Below, piece by piece: positions 17,357-25,641 of a stretch of DNA of 64,000 nt. Origin of the DNA: VXNE01 sp965203615 (GTDB lineage Bacteria > Pseudomonadota > Gammaproteobacteria > Pseudomonadales > Azotimanducaceae); assembly GCA_965203615.1 (NCBI GenBank), contig OZ241900.1, forward strand, positions 4,092,001-4,156,000, given 5' to 3'. Position 1 is the first letter of the stretch; every line of letters begins with the position of its first letter. The translations under genes were made by a program, and so were the position numbers. Under the pieces are notes generated by a model. The model ran no database searches. It was not told the DNA's origin and saw only the letters and a program-made list of their open reading frames with translations.

Positions 17357-17440
17357 GCTTCCCCCTTTGTCAATCGCGCGCTATTTTGCGTGAATCACGG
17401 TCAGATAGGTAGTGTGGTGGGGGCGCAACGCCGCGCATCC

Positions 17441-17623
17441 TCACTTTCGGCCGGTTCTGATCGTATCGAGGAGTATCTTCTTCGCTCTATCGATGTTCCT
17501 GACCGATTCTTTCACGTCGAGCAGGCCGTCTTTGCCGAACTTGAGCCAGCCTTGCCACTCGGATACGCACATGGGCTTGGTCTTGGTGGCGTTCAACCTT
17601 CGTGGCTTGTGATGGAAGCGCAT
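17441..17623 (-). CDS. small hypothetical protein or gene remnant
   Basis: This is an open frame of 60 codons, lower in GC than its neighbours and rich in Lys. The segment CVSEWQGWLKFGKDGLLDVKESVRNIDRAKKILLDTIRTGRK reads like a real two-helix protein. No domain is recognised. It lies just upstream of the aco operon on the same strand, so it could be part of its leader transcript, or the leftover 3' end of a decayed gene. Confidence 0.35.
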   Translation of the reverse strand: MRFHHKPRRLNATKTKPMCVSEWQGWLKFGKDGLLDVKESVRNIDRAKKILLDTIRTGRK

Positions 17624-17729
17624 CGTGTAAGTCGCATCCTGTCGTTCGATGAGAGCTTTTCCGAACTTTCCGGGGTTACCCGATTGCCGTAGTACGGCAC
17701 AGGCGGGCAGCCAGTGTCATAATCGGCCT

Positions 17730-18176
17730 GTGCAACCCGTTCAACAAGAGAAGGACCCACTCGCGTGGCGAAGGTCGCGGCGTCTCCTGCCGCTTTCTCG
17801 CTTCGACTTCCCCCGAGCGCACGTTCGGGGCGCTTTTGACGCTGATTTGATCGGCGCACTCGTATTGCCGCGGACCGCTGGAAGCGCGATGCGCATGGCG
17901 CCCGCCGAGATTGGCGCGGCGCTACGCGGCAAGACCATACCCCCCGAGTTGCGCGGCTACTTCAAGGAACTGTTCGAACAATTCGGCGTGCTTGAGTTGA
18001 AGCTGTTTCACCTCGGGAGTGCGGTAACCCTGTACGAGATGGCATCTGCGATGATTCAGTGCGGCGTCACGCGTCCCCAGGTTGTCGAGTGGATGAACTG
18101 CCACGTGGCTGACCATGCGCCTCCAGCACGAAACCATCGTACTCACTGGCTCGAATCCGAAGGGCGAAGGCTTTAG
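17730..18176 (+). CDS. hypothetical protein preceding AbiEii-like nucleotidyltransferase
   Basis: This 148-aa protein is read from GTG at 17730 (VQPVQQEKDPLAWRRSRRLL). The C-terminal two thirds are helical and include ELRGYFKELFEQFGVLELKLFHLGSAV. No known antitoxin domain, including AbiEi winged helix, is recognised. The downstream nucleotidyltransferase begins 17 bp after its stop, so the two probably form an operon and this protein may be the cognate antitoxin. That partnership is inferred from gene order only. A longer frame upstream to 17649 crosses no recognisable sequence. Confidence 0.55.
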   Translation: MQPVQQEKDPLAWRRSRRLLPLSRFDFPRAHVRGAFDADLIGALVLPRTAGSAMRMAPAEIGAALRGKTIPPELRGYFKELFEQFGVLELKLFHLGSAVTLYEMASAMIQCGVTRPQVVEWMNCHVADHAPPARNHRTHWLESEGRRL

Positions 18177-18193
18177 CTGACGGGCCAGAGCGC

Positions 18194-18943
18194 GTGTCCC
18201 GCATTTCACACCTTGTCTTGCCAGAACATCTTGCCGAGAGCCTCAGGTGGTATGCCGGACTGCTGGATAGCTACTTGCCTCGCTCGGCCTACGCGATGGG
18301 AGGCGGGAGCGTTCTCGCGGCCCGCTGGCATCATCGCCTGAGCACTGATATCGACCTGTTCATCGACGCTTCCACCTACTCGGAACTTGAGAAGTCAGAC
18401 GCCTTGGATGACCTTTCCGGGCAGTTGGTCCTTCTGAGTGAGCAGGATCAGATTCACAACCTGGCGCTGTACCCGAACGGTCATCTTTTCGTAGGTCCGT
18501 TCGGCCCGGTGTCCCTGTTCAGCACGTTGAGGCGCACGGCCTGTCCCATATCCGTCGAATCTGAACCCTCTACTGGCGTTCTCATGGAGGCGACGCCGGA
18601 AATCCTGTTCCGCAAGATCAGGGGCAGGATGATTCAGGACATAAGCTACGTTGCGCGAGACCTCTACGATGTCGTAGTGGCGCAACTCATTGACGAAACT
18701 GCATTAAGTGCCGCGTTCGATGAGTTGACGACGCTCGAGCGACGCTCTCTCGTCTACGACGTGGAGCAGGGAAGTATAGATGTGGGCGACCTTGATCGCA
18801 TCATCGATCCTCGCTTCACGCGGCTCACAACGGACTTTTCGCTATTCCGGCAACTCGCATCGGACATACTGAGCCAGCGGATCGGAGAGGATTCTCACGG
18901 AATAATTCAGGAGTTGCGAGATCAGAATCGATCAGGACTCTAG
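18194..18943 (+). CDS. AbiEii/AbiGii-type nucleotidyltransferase, putative toxin
   Basis: This 249-aa protein has a DNA polymerase beta-like nucleotidyltransferase core: YAMGGGSVLAARWHHRLSTDIDLFID (about residues 38-63) supplies the Gly-Gly-Ser motif and the two metal-binding aspartates (T-D-I-D). AbiEii-family toxins of type IV toxin-antitoxin and abortive-infection systems add nucleotides to tRNA or other acceptors. The start is GTG at 18194 with a weak ribosome-binding site, suggesting coupling to the preceding gene. Codon use is less GC-biased than in the metabolic neighbours, consistent with horizontal acquisition. Confidence 0.7.
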   Translation: MSRISHLVLPEHLAESLRWYAGLLDSYLPRSAYAMGGGSVLAARWHHRLSTDIDLFIDASTYSELEKSDALDDLSGQLVLLSEQDQIHNLALYPNGHLFVGPFGPVSLFSTLRRTACPISVESEPSTGVLMEATPEILFRKIRGRMIQDISYVARDLYDVVVAQLIDETALSAAFDELTTLERRSLVYDVEQGSIDVGDLDRIIDPRFTRLTTDFSLFRQLASDILSQRIGEDSHGIIQELRDQNRSGL

Positions 18944-18967
18944 ACATCGCCAGCCTGCGGCGGAACA

Positions 18968-20020
18968 TCAGAGCTCGTTCGGCGCCACGGCCCGACCGGT
19001 GGCCGCGGACAGATGCACCGCTTCCACCTTGCGCATGTACAGAAGTCCTTCCTCGAAGTCCGGGCGAACAGGCCGTGCTTCCGGGGGTGCCCCGTCGCGG
19101 GCGGACCGTACGGCGCCGATGAAATCGGACTCCACCGACCACGCGGTCCGCTTCTCCTCGGGCACGTCCACCGGCTGCAGCGCCTCCCCGGGCCGGGCCC
19201 ATTCCAGGGTCTGCTGGAAGTCGTAGCGAAAAGTTCCTTCGGTTCCTCGCACGATGATCGATGACGCTCTCCCGGAACTGTCGACGGATACCCCCGAGTG
19301 GTGTTCGACGATGAGTGCCCCGCTTGCCAGCGTGCCGCTGATCGCCACCACCTGGGGAACGTCGATGGCCACCGACTGTCCGGATTCGTCGGTCTTTTGG
19401 GCAATGGGCGTCGACAGGTGCGCGTTCAGACTCTCATACGGTCCCACCAGCCCGTTCAGCATCTCGGCAAATATGCCCATGGACATGATCTGGTAGCCGC
19501 TGTAGTCGGTGCGCTCGCGCCAATGCACGGAAGAGCGGTCGAGGTTCGCGCCGCTGACGACGGACAGTTCCACCGAGGTGATCTGGCCCATGTCGGATCG
19601 CACCAGGTCGCGGATGTACTGCTCCAGTTGAAAGGGGACCGGACAGATCATGTTCACGAGATCGGGATGCGCCCCGGCGACCGCGAGCATCTCCTTGGCT
19701 TCGGCCACGTTCATGCACATCCGCGCCTGGCAGAAGCAGTGCTTGCCCGCCTCGAGCGCCGCGATCGACAGTTCCCGGTGCATGTAGGGCCAGGTGCCGA
19801 TGAAGATGATGTCCAGGTCGTCTCGGGCAACGACCCGCTGCCAGTCCGTGTCGACTTCGGGAATGCCGAAGTCCGCCGCCACGCGCTCGGAGCTTTCCGT
19901 GCTCCGGTTGCACACGACGACCACCTCGACGCCGTCGAGGGCCGCCAGTCCGGGCAGGTGCCTGCTGCGGCAGATGCCGCCGGCGCCGATGAAGCCAATG
20001 CGAAGCGTATCCGTGCTCAT
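18968..20020 (-). CDS. Gfo/Idh/MocA family oxidoreductase
   Basis: This 350-aa NAD(P)-dependent oxidoreductase starts with the Rossmann motif GFIGAGGICRSRHLPGL (residues 9-25). The C-terminal alpha/beta domain contains VHWRERTDYSGYQIMSMGIF. The usual catalytic EKP motif after GKHCFC is replaced by QAR (CQARMCMN), so the canonical lysine is absent and the enzyme belongs to a divergent branch that may not catalyse a standard sugar oxidation. It is on the same strand and 64 bp downstream of the flavin monooxygenase gene. The substrate is unknown. Confidence 0.88.
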   Translation of the reverse strand: MSTDTLRIGFIGAGGICRSRHLPGLAALDGVEVVVVCNRSTESSERVAADFGIPEVDTDWQRVVARDDLDIIFIGTWPYMHRELSIAALEAGKHCFCQARMCMNVAEAKEMLAVAGAHPDLVNMICPVPFQLEQYIRDLVRSDMGQITSVELSVVSGANLDRSSVHWRERTDYSGYQIMSMGIFAEMLNGLVGPYESLNAHLSTPIAQKTDESGQSVAIDVPQVVAISGTLASGALIVEHHSGVSVDSSGRASSIIVRGTEGTFRYDFQQTLEWARPGEALQPVDVPEEKRTAWSVESDFIGAVRSARDGAPPEARPVRPDFEEGLLYMRKVEAVHLSAATGRAVAPNEL

Positions 20021-20084
20021 GGTGCGGTTTCCCTGTTCTTGTGCGTTGTCCGACGCGACCGGCTCCGGACTGCGCCAGCTCCAG

Positions 20085-21605
20085 TCAGGCCGCGCTGCGC
20101 GTCCGCGCGATCTTCGTTGCTTCGGAACCCCTGGCGGTCTCGGCCGGGCCGGGATTGTCGAAAGTTAACACGCCGTCCTCCAGAGGGTGGCGGTACACGA
20201 TTTTCCTGTCCTCGAGATAGTTCTGCGTATTCCGCCAGGGATCGCGGTCTCCCTGCCGGGGAAAGAGGTGCATCGACCGGGCCATGTAGCCCGGCATGAA
20301 ATCGACGATCCATGGGCGTCGCTCCATGGTCCGGTCCTCCTCCCGCAAGCGTGGCGTGCATTGACGCATGCCTGTCTCCGTCATGCGATTGAGCACGCGG
20401 CAGACATACTCGCTGGTCAGATCCGCCCGCAGGGTCCAGGAAGCGTTGACGTAGCCGAAGACGTTGGCGAAATTGGGCACGTCCGCGTACATCATGCCCT
20501 TGTAGCAGAGGGTGTCCGAGAACCGGACCGTTTCGCCATCGACGCTGATCTCGATGCCGCCCATCACCTCGAGGTTCAAGCCGGTCGCGGTCACCAGGAT
20601 GTCGGCCTGGATGGCCTGTCCAGATGAGAGCCGCACGCAATCGCTGTCGAAGCCGGCGATGGTGTCGGTCACGACTTCGGCCTTGCCGCTACTGATGGCC
20701 CTGAAGAGATCGCCGTCCGGTATGAGGCAGAGGCGCTGGTCCCAGGGGTTGTAGGTTGGCGTGAAGTGCTTGTCCACGTATTCGTCACCGAGTTGCTTGC
20801 GTGCGGCGTTCAGGAGCAAACGCTTGATCTTCTCTGGCTTGACGCGCGTGGTGCGGTAGAGGTAGCGCTGCATCAGCACGTTCTTCCAGCGGGTGATGGC
20901 ATAGGCGAGCTTTTCCGGCAGCAGTCGGCGCAACCGGTTGGCGATGGCGTCGCGCGCCGGCAGGGAGATCACGTAGGTGGGGGAGCGCTGGATCATGGTG
21001 ACGCGGGCCGCCTTTTCCGCCATTGCCGGCACGAGCGTCATGGCGGTCGCGCCACTGCCGATGACCGCCACGCGCTTGCCGGCGTAGTCGAGATTCTCCG
21101 GCCAGGCCTGGGGATGGATCACGGGGCCACCGAACCGCTCGATGCCTGGGAATTCGGGCGTATAGCCACCCGCATAGCTGTAGTAGCCGCTGCACATGAA
21201 CAGGAAGTCGCAGGTGAAGCGGACGCCTTCGCCGTCCCCCGGTCGCTCCGCCTCGACGGTCCAGCGAGATTCGCCGGTGGACCATGTCGCGCGCGTGACG
21301 TGATGCCGGAACCGGACATGCGGCGTGACATCGTGCTCGGTCACGGTTGCTTCCAGGTAGGAGAGGATGGACTCTCCGTCAGCGATCGACTTTTCGCTTT
21401 TCCATGGCTTGAAGCTGAAGCCGAAGGTGTGCATGTCACTGTCGGAGCGAATGCCCGGATAGCGGAACAGATCCCAGGTTCCGCCGATGGCGTCGCGTCC
21501 TTCGAGAATGGCGAATGTCCGGTCGGGACACTTTGTGCGCAGGTGACACGCCGCGCCGATGCCGGAAACCCCGGCGCCCACGATGATCACGTCGAAATGT
21601 TCCAT
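20085..21605 (-). CDS. flavin-containing monooxygenase, Baeyer-Villiger type
   Basis: This 506-aa FAD/NADPH monooxygenase has the FAD Rossmann GAGVSGIG at residues 10-17, GGTWDLFRYPGIRSDSDMHTF at 41-61, and the type I Baeyer-Villiger fingerprint FxGxxxHxxxWP at residues 158-169 (FGGPVIHPQAWP). The second, NADPH-binding Rossmann VIGSGATA lies near residue 185. The length fits single-component BVMOs such as ketone or steroid monooxygenases. A Gfo/Idh/MocA protein follows at 64 bp. It oxidises a ketone or a heteroatom; which one cannot be decided. Confidence 0.88.
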   Translation of the reverse strand: MEHFDVIIVGAGVSGIGAACHLRTKCPDRTFAILEGRDAIGGTWDLFRYPGIRSDSDMHTFGFSFKPWKSEKSIADGESILSYLEATVTEHDVTPHVRFRHHVTRATWSTGESRWTVEAERPGDGEGVRFTCDFLFMCSGYYSYAGGYTPEFPGIERFGGPVIHPQAWPENLDYAGKRVAVIGSGATAMTLVPAMAEKAARVTMIQRSPTYVISLPARDAIANRLRRLLPEKLAYAITRWKNVLMQRYLYRTTRVKPEKIKRLLLNAARKQLGDEYVDKHFTPTYNPWDQRLCLIPDGDLFRAISSGKAEVVTDTIAGFDSDCVRLSSGQAIQADILVTATGLNLEVMGGIEISVDGETVRFSDTLCYKGMMYADVPNFANVFGYVNASWTLRADLTSEYVCRVLNRMTETGMRQCTPRLREEDRTMERRPWIVDFMPGYMARSMHLFPRQGDRDPWRNTQNYLEDRKIVYRHPLEDGVLTFDNPGPAETARGSEATKIARTRSAA

Positions 21606-21680
21606 GCTGGACGGGCTTTTGTGGTTGCGCCGCCGCTATGGTAGCCATAAGGTGATGTGGAAGCGATGGGACGGAGGGCA

Positions 21681-22217
21681 ATGATGCTCAGTAAGCTCGG
21701 ATGGACGTTGGTGGGTGTGGTCCTGCTGGCAGGATCGTCGATGGCTGACGAGATGCAGCCTGTGGCGACAGCGCAGTTCATTAGTCCGGAAGGCGAAGGT
21801 ATCGGCGAGGCCAGGCTCTGGCAGGGACCTCACGGAGTGCTGATCCATGTGGACCTTGCCGGCCTTTCGCCAGGAAAACACGCAATTCACCTGCATGCGG
21901 TGGGGGCTTGTGAACCGGACTTCGGAGCGTCGAAGGGGCATATCAACATTTGGGGTGCAAAGCATGGTCTGCTCAACCCGGAAGGGCCGGACAACGGCGA
22001 TCTGCCGAACATTTACGCGGGCGACGCGGGAACCGTGCAGGCGGAACTCTATACGACAGCCGTATATGTCGACGCCGCGATCGACGGGGCGGCCCCGCTA
22101 CTGGATGAGGACGGGTCCGCGCTGGTGGTTCACGCCAAGGGCGATGACCACGTGACCCAGCCGATCGGGGGCGCGGGCGGACGCGTGGGTTGCGGCGTAA
22201 TAGTCCCCGTGATGTAG
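21681..22217 (+). CDS. Cu/Zn superoxide dismutase family protein with altered zinc ligand
   Basis: This 178-aa periplasmic protein has a signal peptide (MMLSKLGWTLVGVVLLAGSSMA). GKHAIHLHAVGACEP carries the two copper-ligand histidines and the disulfide Cys. GHINIWGAKHGLLNPEGPDNGDLPN gives the bridging His, one zinc His and the zinc Asp. VVHAKGDDH supplies the last copper His and GGRVGCGVI the active-site Arg and second Cys. In the usual GPHAGD motif the third zinc His is Asp here (GPDNGD). The ATG at 21681 (or 21684) is chosen for GGAGGG at 21673-21678 directly upstream. Confidence 0.88.
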   Translation: MMLSKLGWTLVGVVLLAGSSMADEMQPVATAQFISPEGEGIGEARLWQGPHGVLIHVDLAGLSPGKHAIHLHAVGACEPDFGASKGHINIWGAKHGLLNPEGPDNGDLPNIYAGDAGTVQAELYTTAVYVDAAIDGAAPLLDEDGSALVVHAKGDDHVTQPIGGAGGRVGCGVIVPVM

Positions 22218-22234
22218 CGGGCGCCCGCTACATC
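22211..22234. terminator. perfect 24-bp palindrome between convergent genes, probable bidirectional terminator
   Basis: GATGTAGCGGGC followed by its exact reverse complement spans the ends of the convergent SOD and acetyltransferase genes. Each gene's last codons, ATG-TAG, are the two outer arms of the palindrome, so both proteins end in Met. There is no T-tract, so termination, if any, would be through the 12-bp GC-rich stem or with Rho. Confidence 0.55.
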
Positions 22235-22659
22235 CGACGCGCCCACTCGCGGCGCAGCATGGAGAAGTGGACGTAGTCGATCCACTGTTCGCCTTCGAGC
22301 CGGACTTCGCGGGCGCGTCCTTCCTCGGCGAATCCGACGACACGAAAGAACCGCAGGGCCGGCAGGTTGCTGCCGAGAACGCCGGCCCACACGCGATGGG
22401 TGTCGGTTTCACGGAAAGCGAACGCCAACGCCATGGCCACGGCGCGTTTGGCGTATCCCCGTCGGTGGTGCGCCGGGTCGATCACGATGCCGAGTTCGGC
22501 AGACGTGTCGTGGTCCCAGTCCGCTTCAATGGCCACATGGCCGACAGGACCACCGCGCGCTTCGATGATGAAGTTGTAGCGGGACCGCAGCACGCGGCGG
22601 AATTCGGCCGTCGGTTCGAGCGCGCTGCCATGCCAGGCGGCGAGCGCGGGATCGCGCAA
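22228..22659 (-). CDS. GNAT family N-acetyltransferase
   Basis: This RimJ/RimL-like acetyltransferase shows the acetyl-CoA binding motif A as HHRRGYAKRAVAMALAFAF (R/QxxGxG/A region). The first beta-strand LRPIQRADGPLYKNWLRDP lies upstream of the TTG at 22659. No ATG or GTG is in frame there, so the true start may be a CTG near 22719, just inside the end of the CoA-transferase gene, giving 163 aa. The 143-aa form from TTG would lack beta-1. It follows the CaiB gene immediately, suggesting co-transcription. The acetyl acceptor is unknown. Confidence 0.82.
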   Translation of the reverse strand: MRDPALAAWHGSALEPTAEFRRVLRSRYNFIIEARGGPVGHVAIEADWDHDTSAELGIVIDPAHHRRGYAKRAVAMALAFAFRETDTHRVWAGVLGSNLPALRFFRVVGFAEEGRAREVRLEGEQWIDYVHFSMLRREWARRM

Positions 22660-22723
22660 CCAGTTCTTGTACAGTGGGCCGTCGGCGCGTTGTATCGGCC
22701 GCAGCGCTACCGCGTCCAGGCCG

Positions 22724-23944
22724 TCAGGAGAATCGTTTGGGATCGCCGATCACCCCGGCGTCGCGGAGCTGCGCAAGCGCCTCCGCGTCCAGACCCAGCT
22801 CCGATCTCAGCACCTCGTCGGTATGTTCGCCGAGTCGCGGCGGCGCCTTGATCTTGAACTCGGAATCCGACAGGCGCGGCGCGAAGCCGAGCATGGGGAC
22901 CTTGCCATGGATCGGCAGTTCCATTTCATGGATGAACCCCCGCGCCTTCAGGTGCCTGTCATGGTGCAGGTCGGCGGTGTCGAGGCAGGCGGAGCAGGGC
23001 ACGCCGGCGTCGCCGATGGTTTCCATGGCTTCGTACTTCGTGTGCTCCCGCGTCCAGGCGCTGATCTCCTCGTACAGCGCATCGCCGTGCTCCACCCGCG
23101 TGGCAGTGGTCTCAAACCGGGGATCGATGAGCAGGTCGCCGCGATCGATGGCCGCGCACAGGGCGTCCCAGTGGTCCTGGTTGACGGGCATCAGGTAGAT
23201 GTAGTCGTTGGGACCGAAGGGTTTGCACGCGTAGATGTTGACCGGAGGCCTGCCGCCGTAGTTTCCGCGGCGGGGCGCGGCCTGGGTGCCCCATTCGGAT
23301 GCCATGAAGGTGCGGGTGCGCGTGTAGTACATCATCGCTTCCTGCATGGAGAGTTCGACGAGTTGGCCCTTGCCCGTGCGCGAGCGCTGGATATACGCCG
23401 CCAGCACCGCCATCGCTGTCTGTACTCCGGTGCCCGAGTCTCCCGTGGTCGAACCCGGCCGCATCGGCGGGCCATCGGACTCGCCGGTGATGGAGAACGC
23501 CCCGGCGGCGGCCTGCGCCACCATGTCCATGCAGCGGAAGTGCGCGTAGGGACCCGAGCCGCCAAAGCCCTTGATGCGCGTGTAGATCAACCCGGGATTG
23601 GCGGCGGAGAGCGTCTCGTAGTCCACGCCGAGGCGCTCGGTCACGCCGGGACCGTAGTTCTCGACGAAGACGTCGAACCTGGGCACCAGGCGCATGAACA
23701 GGTCGTGCCCCTCGTCGGTGCGAAGATCGAGCGCCAGGCTGCGCTTGTTCGCGTTCCAGGCGCAGTAGTAGGGCGTGTAGTCCTCGTATTCCGTCATGCG
23801 GCCAACGCCTCGGCCGGGATCGCCGTATGCGGGGGCTTCGACCTTGACCACGTCGGCGCCGAGCCAGGCCAGCGCCTGGGTGCACGACGTACCGGCCTCG
23901 TACTGGGTCATGTCGAGAATCCTGATGCCGTCGAGGGCTGGCAT
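22724..23944 (-). CDS. CaiB/BaiF family CoA-transferase (class III)
   Basis: This 406-aa family III CoA-transferase moves CoA between carboxylic acids via an aspartyl-CoA thioester. The start MPALDGIRILDMTQYEAG at 23944 has an AGGAGA ribosome-binding site 5 nt upstream. GADVVKVEAP, NKRSLALDLRTDEG, ENYGPGVTERLGVDYE and GFGGSGPY are typical. The nucleophile Asp is expected in CMDMVAQAAAG, about residue 146. The longer in-frame extension to 24277 crosses the divergent promoter and is rejected. It is divergent from the EthD gene. Confidence 0.9.
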   Translation of the reverse strand: MPALDGIRILDMTQYEAGTSCTQALAWLGADVVKVEAPAYGDPGRGVGRMTEYEDYTPYYCAWNANKRSLALDLRTDEGHDLFMRLVPRFDVFVENYGPGVTERLGVDYETLSAANPGLIYTRIKGFGGSGPYAHFRCMDMVAQAAAGAFSITGESDGPPMRPGSTTGDSGTGVQTAMAVLAAYIQRSRTGKGQLVELSMQEAMMYYTRTRTFMASEWGTQAAPRRGNYGGRPPVNIYACKPFGPNDYIYLMPVNQDHWDALCAAIDRGDLLIDPRFETTATRVEHGDALYEEISAWTREHTKYEAMETIGDAGVPCSACLDTADLHHDRHLKARGFIHEMELPIHGKVPMLGFAPRLSDSEFKIKAPPRLGEHTDEVLRSELGLDAEALAQLRDAGVIGDPKRFS

Positions 23945-24012
23945 GGGCGTCTCCTGTGTCGGGCTGACCTTCGGGTGAACAAGGCGGCAATCATAGCTTT
24001 GCGGCGGGCACC

Positions 24013-24042
24013 TTGGCGACTCGCGGCGTGGCGGCATATAGT
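24013..24042 (+). promoter_or_regulatory. sigma70-type promoter for EthD gene
   Basis: TTGGCG (24013-24018), an 18-bp spacer and TATAGT (24037-24042) lie 31 bp before the ATG of the EthD-domain gene. The stretch falls in the divergent CaiB/EthD intergenic region. Confidence 0.5.
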
Positions 24043-24073
24043 CTGCGCTGCCACCGAGCGATGAGGACCGAAC

Positions 24074-24802
24074 ATGGTTGAGCAAATCCCCGGCGCCAAG
24101 ATGATGTACCTCATCAGGCGCAGGCCGGAGACGTCCAGGGAAGAGTTGGTCGCGCACTGGTTCGCCAGCCACATGCCGAACGTGATCCAGCGCACGAAGG
24201 ACCAGGAGCGGCGGGGACAACCCCACCCGAGACGCTACTTCGCGACACTGTACGACGCGGACGCGAATGGCCAGCATCCCTGGGACGGCGTCGCGCAGCT
24301 ATGGTGGGACCGGCCGGCGCCGATGCCGGACGAGCCCCACGGGACCACGCCGACAGACACGTTCCAGCAGAAGGTGGAGCCATACATGCCGTGGGCGACG
24401 CGCGAGTACGTGGTGATCGACGGTTCCGAGCACCTGAGCAACGCACCGCTGACGCTGAACGCGCCGTATCCCATGACCCGCTCCGGATTCTTCAAGATGA
24501 CCTATCTGGTAGCGGTCAAGCCGGACACCGACTACGACGCGCTGTTCGCGCATTGGCTCGACGTACATGCCCCGAATGTGCAACAGGCGGTGGAGCGGGG
24601 CGGCGGATTCCGCTACGTGGTGAGCCATAGCCTCGATCCCGAGAACGCTCCCTATGCCGGAATGGCGGAACTCTACTTCCATGACCATGCCGGTTGGGCA
24701 GGTTATCGCGAGCACATCCAGCCGGACGGCATGGAAGCGTGGATCGACCGAGAACGCCTGGAAGTGCTCCGCGCAGGCACCGAGATGGTCGGCGTCCCCT
24801 GA
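24074..24802 (+). CDS. EthD-domain protein, tandem repeat
   Basis: This 242-aa protein consists of two dimeric alpha/beta-barrel (ferredoxin-like) EthD-type halves. Repeat 1 starts MMYLIRRRPETSREELVAHWFASHMPNV (residues 10-37) and repeat 2 starts KMTYLVAVKPDTDYDALFAHWLDVHAPNV (about 141-169). The shared pattern is a strand, then AHW followed 4-5 residues later by H-x-P-N-V. EthD proteins accompany oxygenases, but their biochemical role is poorly known. It is followed by an SDR gene on the same strand at 78 bp. No signal peptide, so cytoplasmic. Confidence 0.82.
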   Translation: MVEQIPGAKMMYLIRRRPETSREELVAHWFASHMPNVIQRTKDQERRGQPHPRRYFATLYDADANGQHPWDGVAQLWWDRPAPMPDEPHGTTPTDTFQQKVEPYMPWATREYVVIDGSEHLSNAPLTLNAPYPMTRSGFFKMTYLVAVKPDTDYDALFAHWLDVHAPNVQQAVERGGGFRYVVSHSLDPENAPYAGMAELYFHDHAGWAGYREHIQPDGMEAWIDRERLEVLRAGTEMVGVP

Positions 24803-24879
24803 CGGTATCGGGGTGCAACTTGAAGAGTCGACTGCGTCGATTTGCATAACATAGGGGCGATCGACGGACGGAGGACAGG

Positions 24880-25638
24880 ATGTTTGATTTGAGCGGCAAG
24901 GTGGCGCTGGTAACGGGCGGCAACGGGGGCATCGGCCTGGGATTTGCCGAAGGGTTGGCCGAGCACGGCGCTGGCGTCTGCATCTGGGGAACCAACGAAG
25001 AGAAGAACGCGGCGGCGCAAGCCAAGCTCGAAAGCTATGGCGGCAAGGTGGCCGCGCTGCGCTGCGACGTGAGCGACGAGAAGCAGGTCGAGGACGCCTT
25101 CGCGCGAACCGTCGAGATTTTCAGACACGTGGACTCATGCTTCGCCAATGCCGGCGTGGGTGGCGGCGGGGCGAACTTCGACGCCATGACGCCCGAAGAG
25201 TGGCATCGGGTGTTCAAGGTGAACATGGACGGCGTGATGTTCACGTTCCGGGAAGCGGTCAAGCACATGAAGCAGAGCGGAAGGGGCGGTTCGCTGGTTG
25301 TGACGAGCAGCGGGACAGCGCGCTTCGGCGCACGCGGCAGCGAGCACTATTCGGCGACCAAGGCGGGCGTCATCGCCCTGATTCAATCGCTTGCCATCGG
25401 CCAGGCGCGCTATGGCATTCGCGCCAACGCCATCATCCCGGGCTGGATCGAGACTGCGATGACGGAACGGGCGTTCCAGACGGAAGTGTTCCAGACGCGG
25501 GTGATGAAGCGAATTCCGCAACGGCGATGGGGTCAACCGGCGGACTTTCGTGGCATAGCCGTGTATTTCGCCAGCGACGAGAGCGCGTACCACACGGGCG
25601 ATACCGTCGCCATCGACGGCGGCGTATCGCACTTCTGA
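24880..25638 (+). CDS. SDR family oxidoreductase
   Basis: This 252-aa classical short-chain dehydrogenase has the cofactor motif TGGNGGIG at residues 12-19, DVSDEKQ for adenine contact, and NAG at about 89-91. The catalytic Ser is in VTSSGTARFG and YSATK (Tyr-x-x-x-Lys) follows 17 residues later. The C-terminal TGDTVAIDGGVSHF is typical. GACGGAGGACAGG before the ATG is a good ribosome-binding site. The convergent DUF1295 gene ends 3 bp away. The substrate cannot be deduced. Confidence 0.92.
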   Translation: MFDLSGKVALVTGGNGGIGLGFAEGLAEHGAGVCIWGTNEEKNAAAQAKLESYGGKVAALRCDVSDEKQVEDAFARTVEIFRHVDSCFANAGVGGGGANFDAMTPEEWHRVFKVNMDGVMFTFREAVKHMKQSGRGGSLVVTSSGTARFGARGSEHYSATKAGVIALIQSLAIGQARYGIRANAIIPGWIETAMTERAFQTEVFQTRVMKRIPQRRWGQPADFRGIAVYFASDESAYHTGDTVAIDGGVSHF

Positions 25639-25641
25639 AGA

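Noticed and set aside
15236..17692. Very long open frame on the plus strand opposite the aco operon
   Set aside because: It is antisense to three well-recognised genes and has no domain; long antisense frames are expected from high-GC codon bias.
23945..24277. N-terminal extension of the CaiB-family gene
   Set aside because: The extension crosses the divergent promoter and the EthD gene start; a ribosome-binding site and the conserved first strand support 23944.
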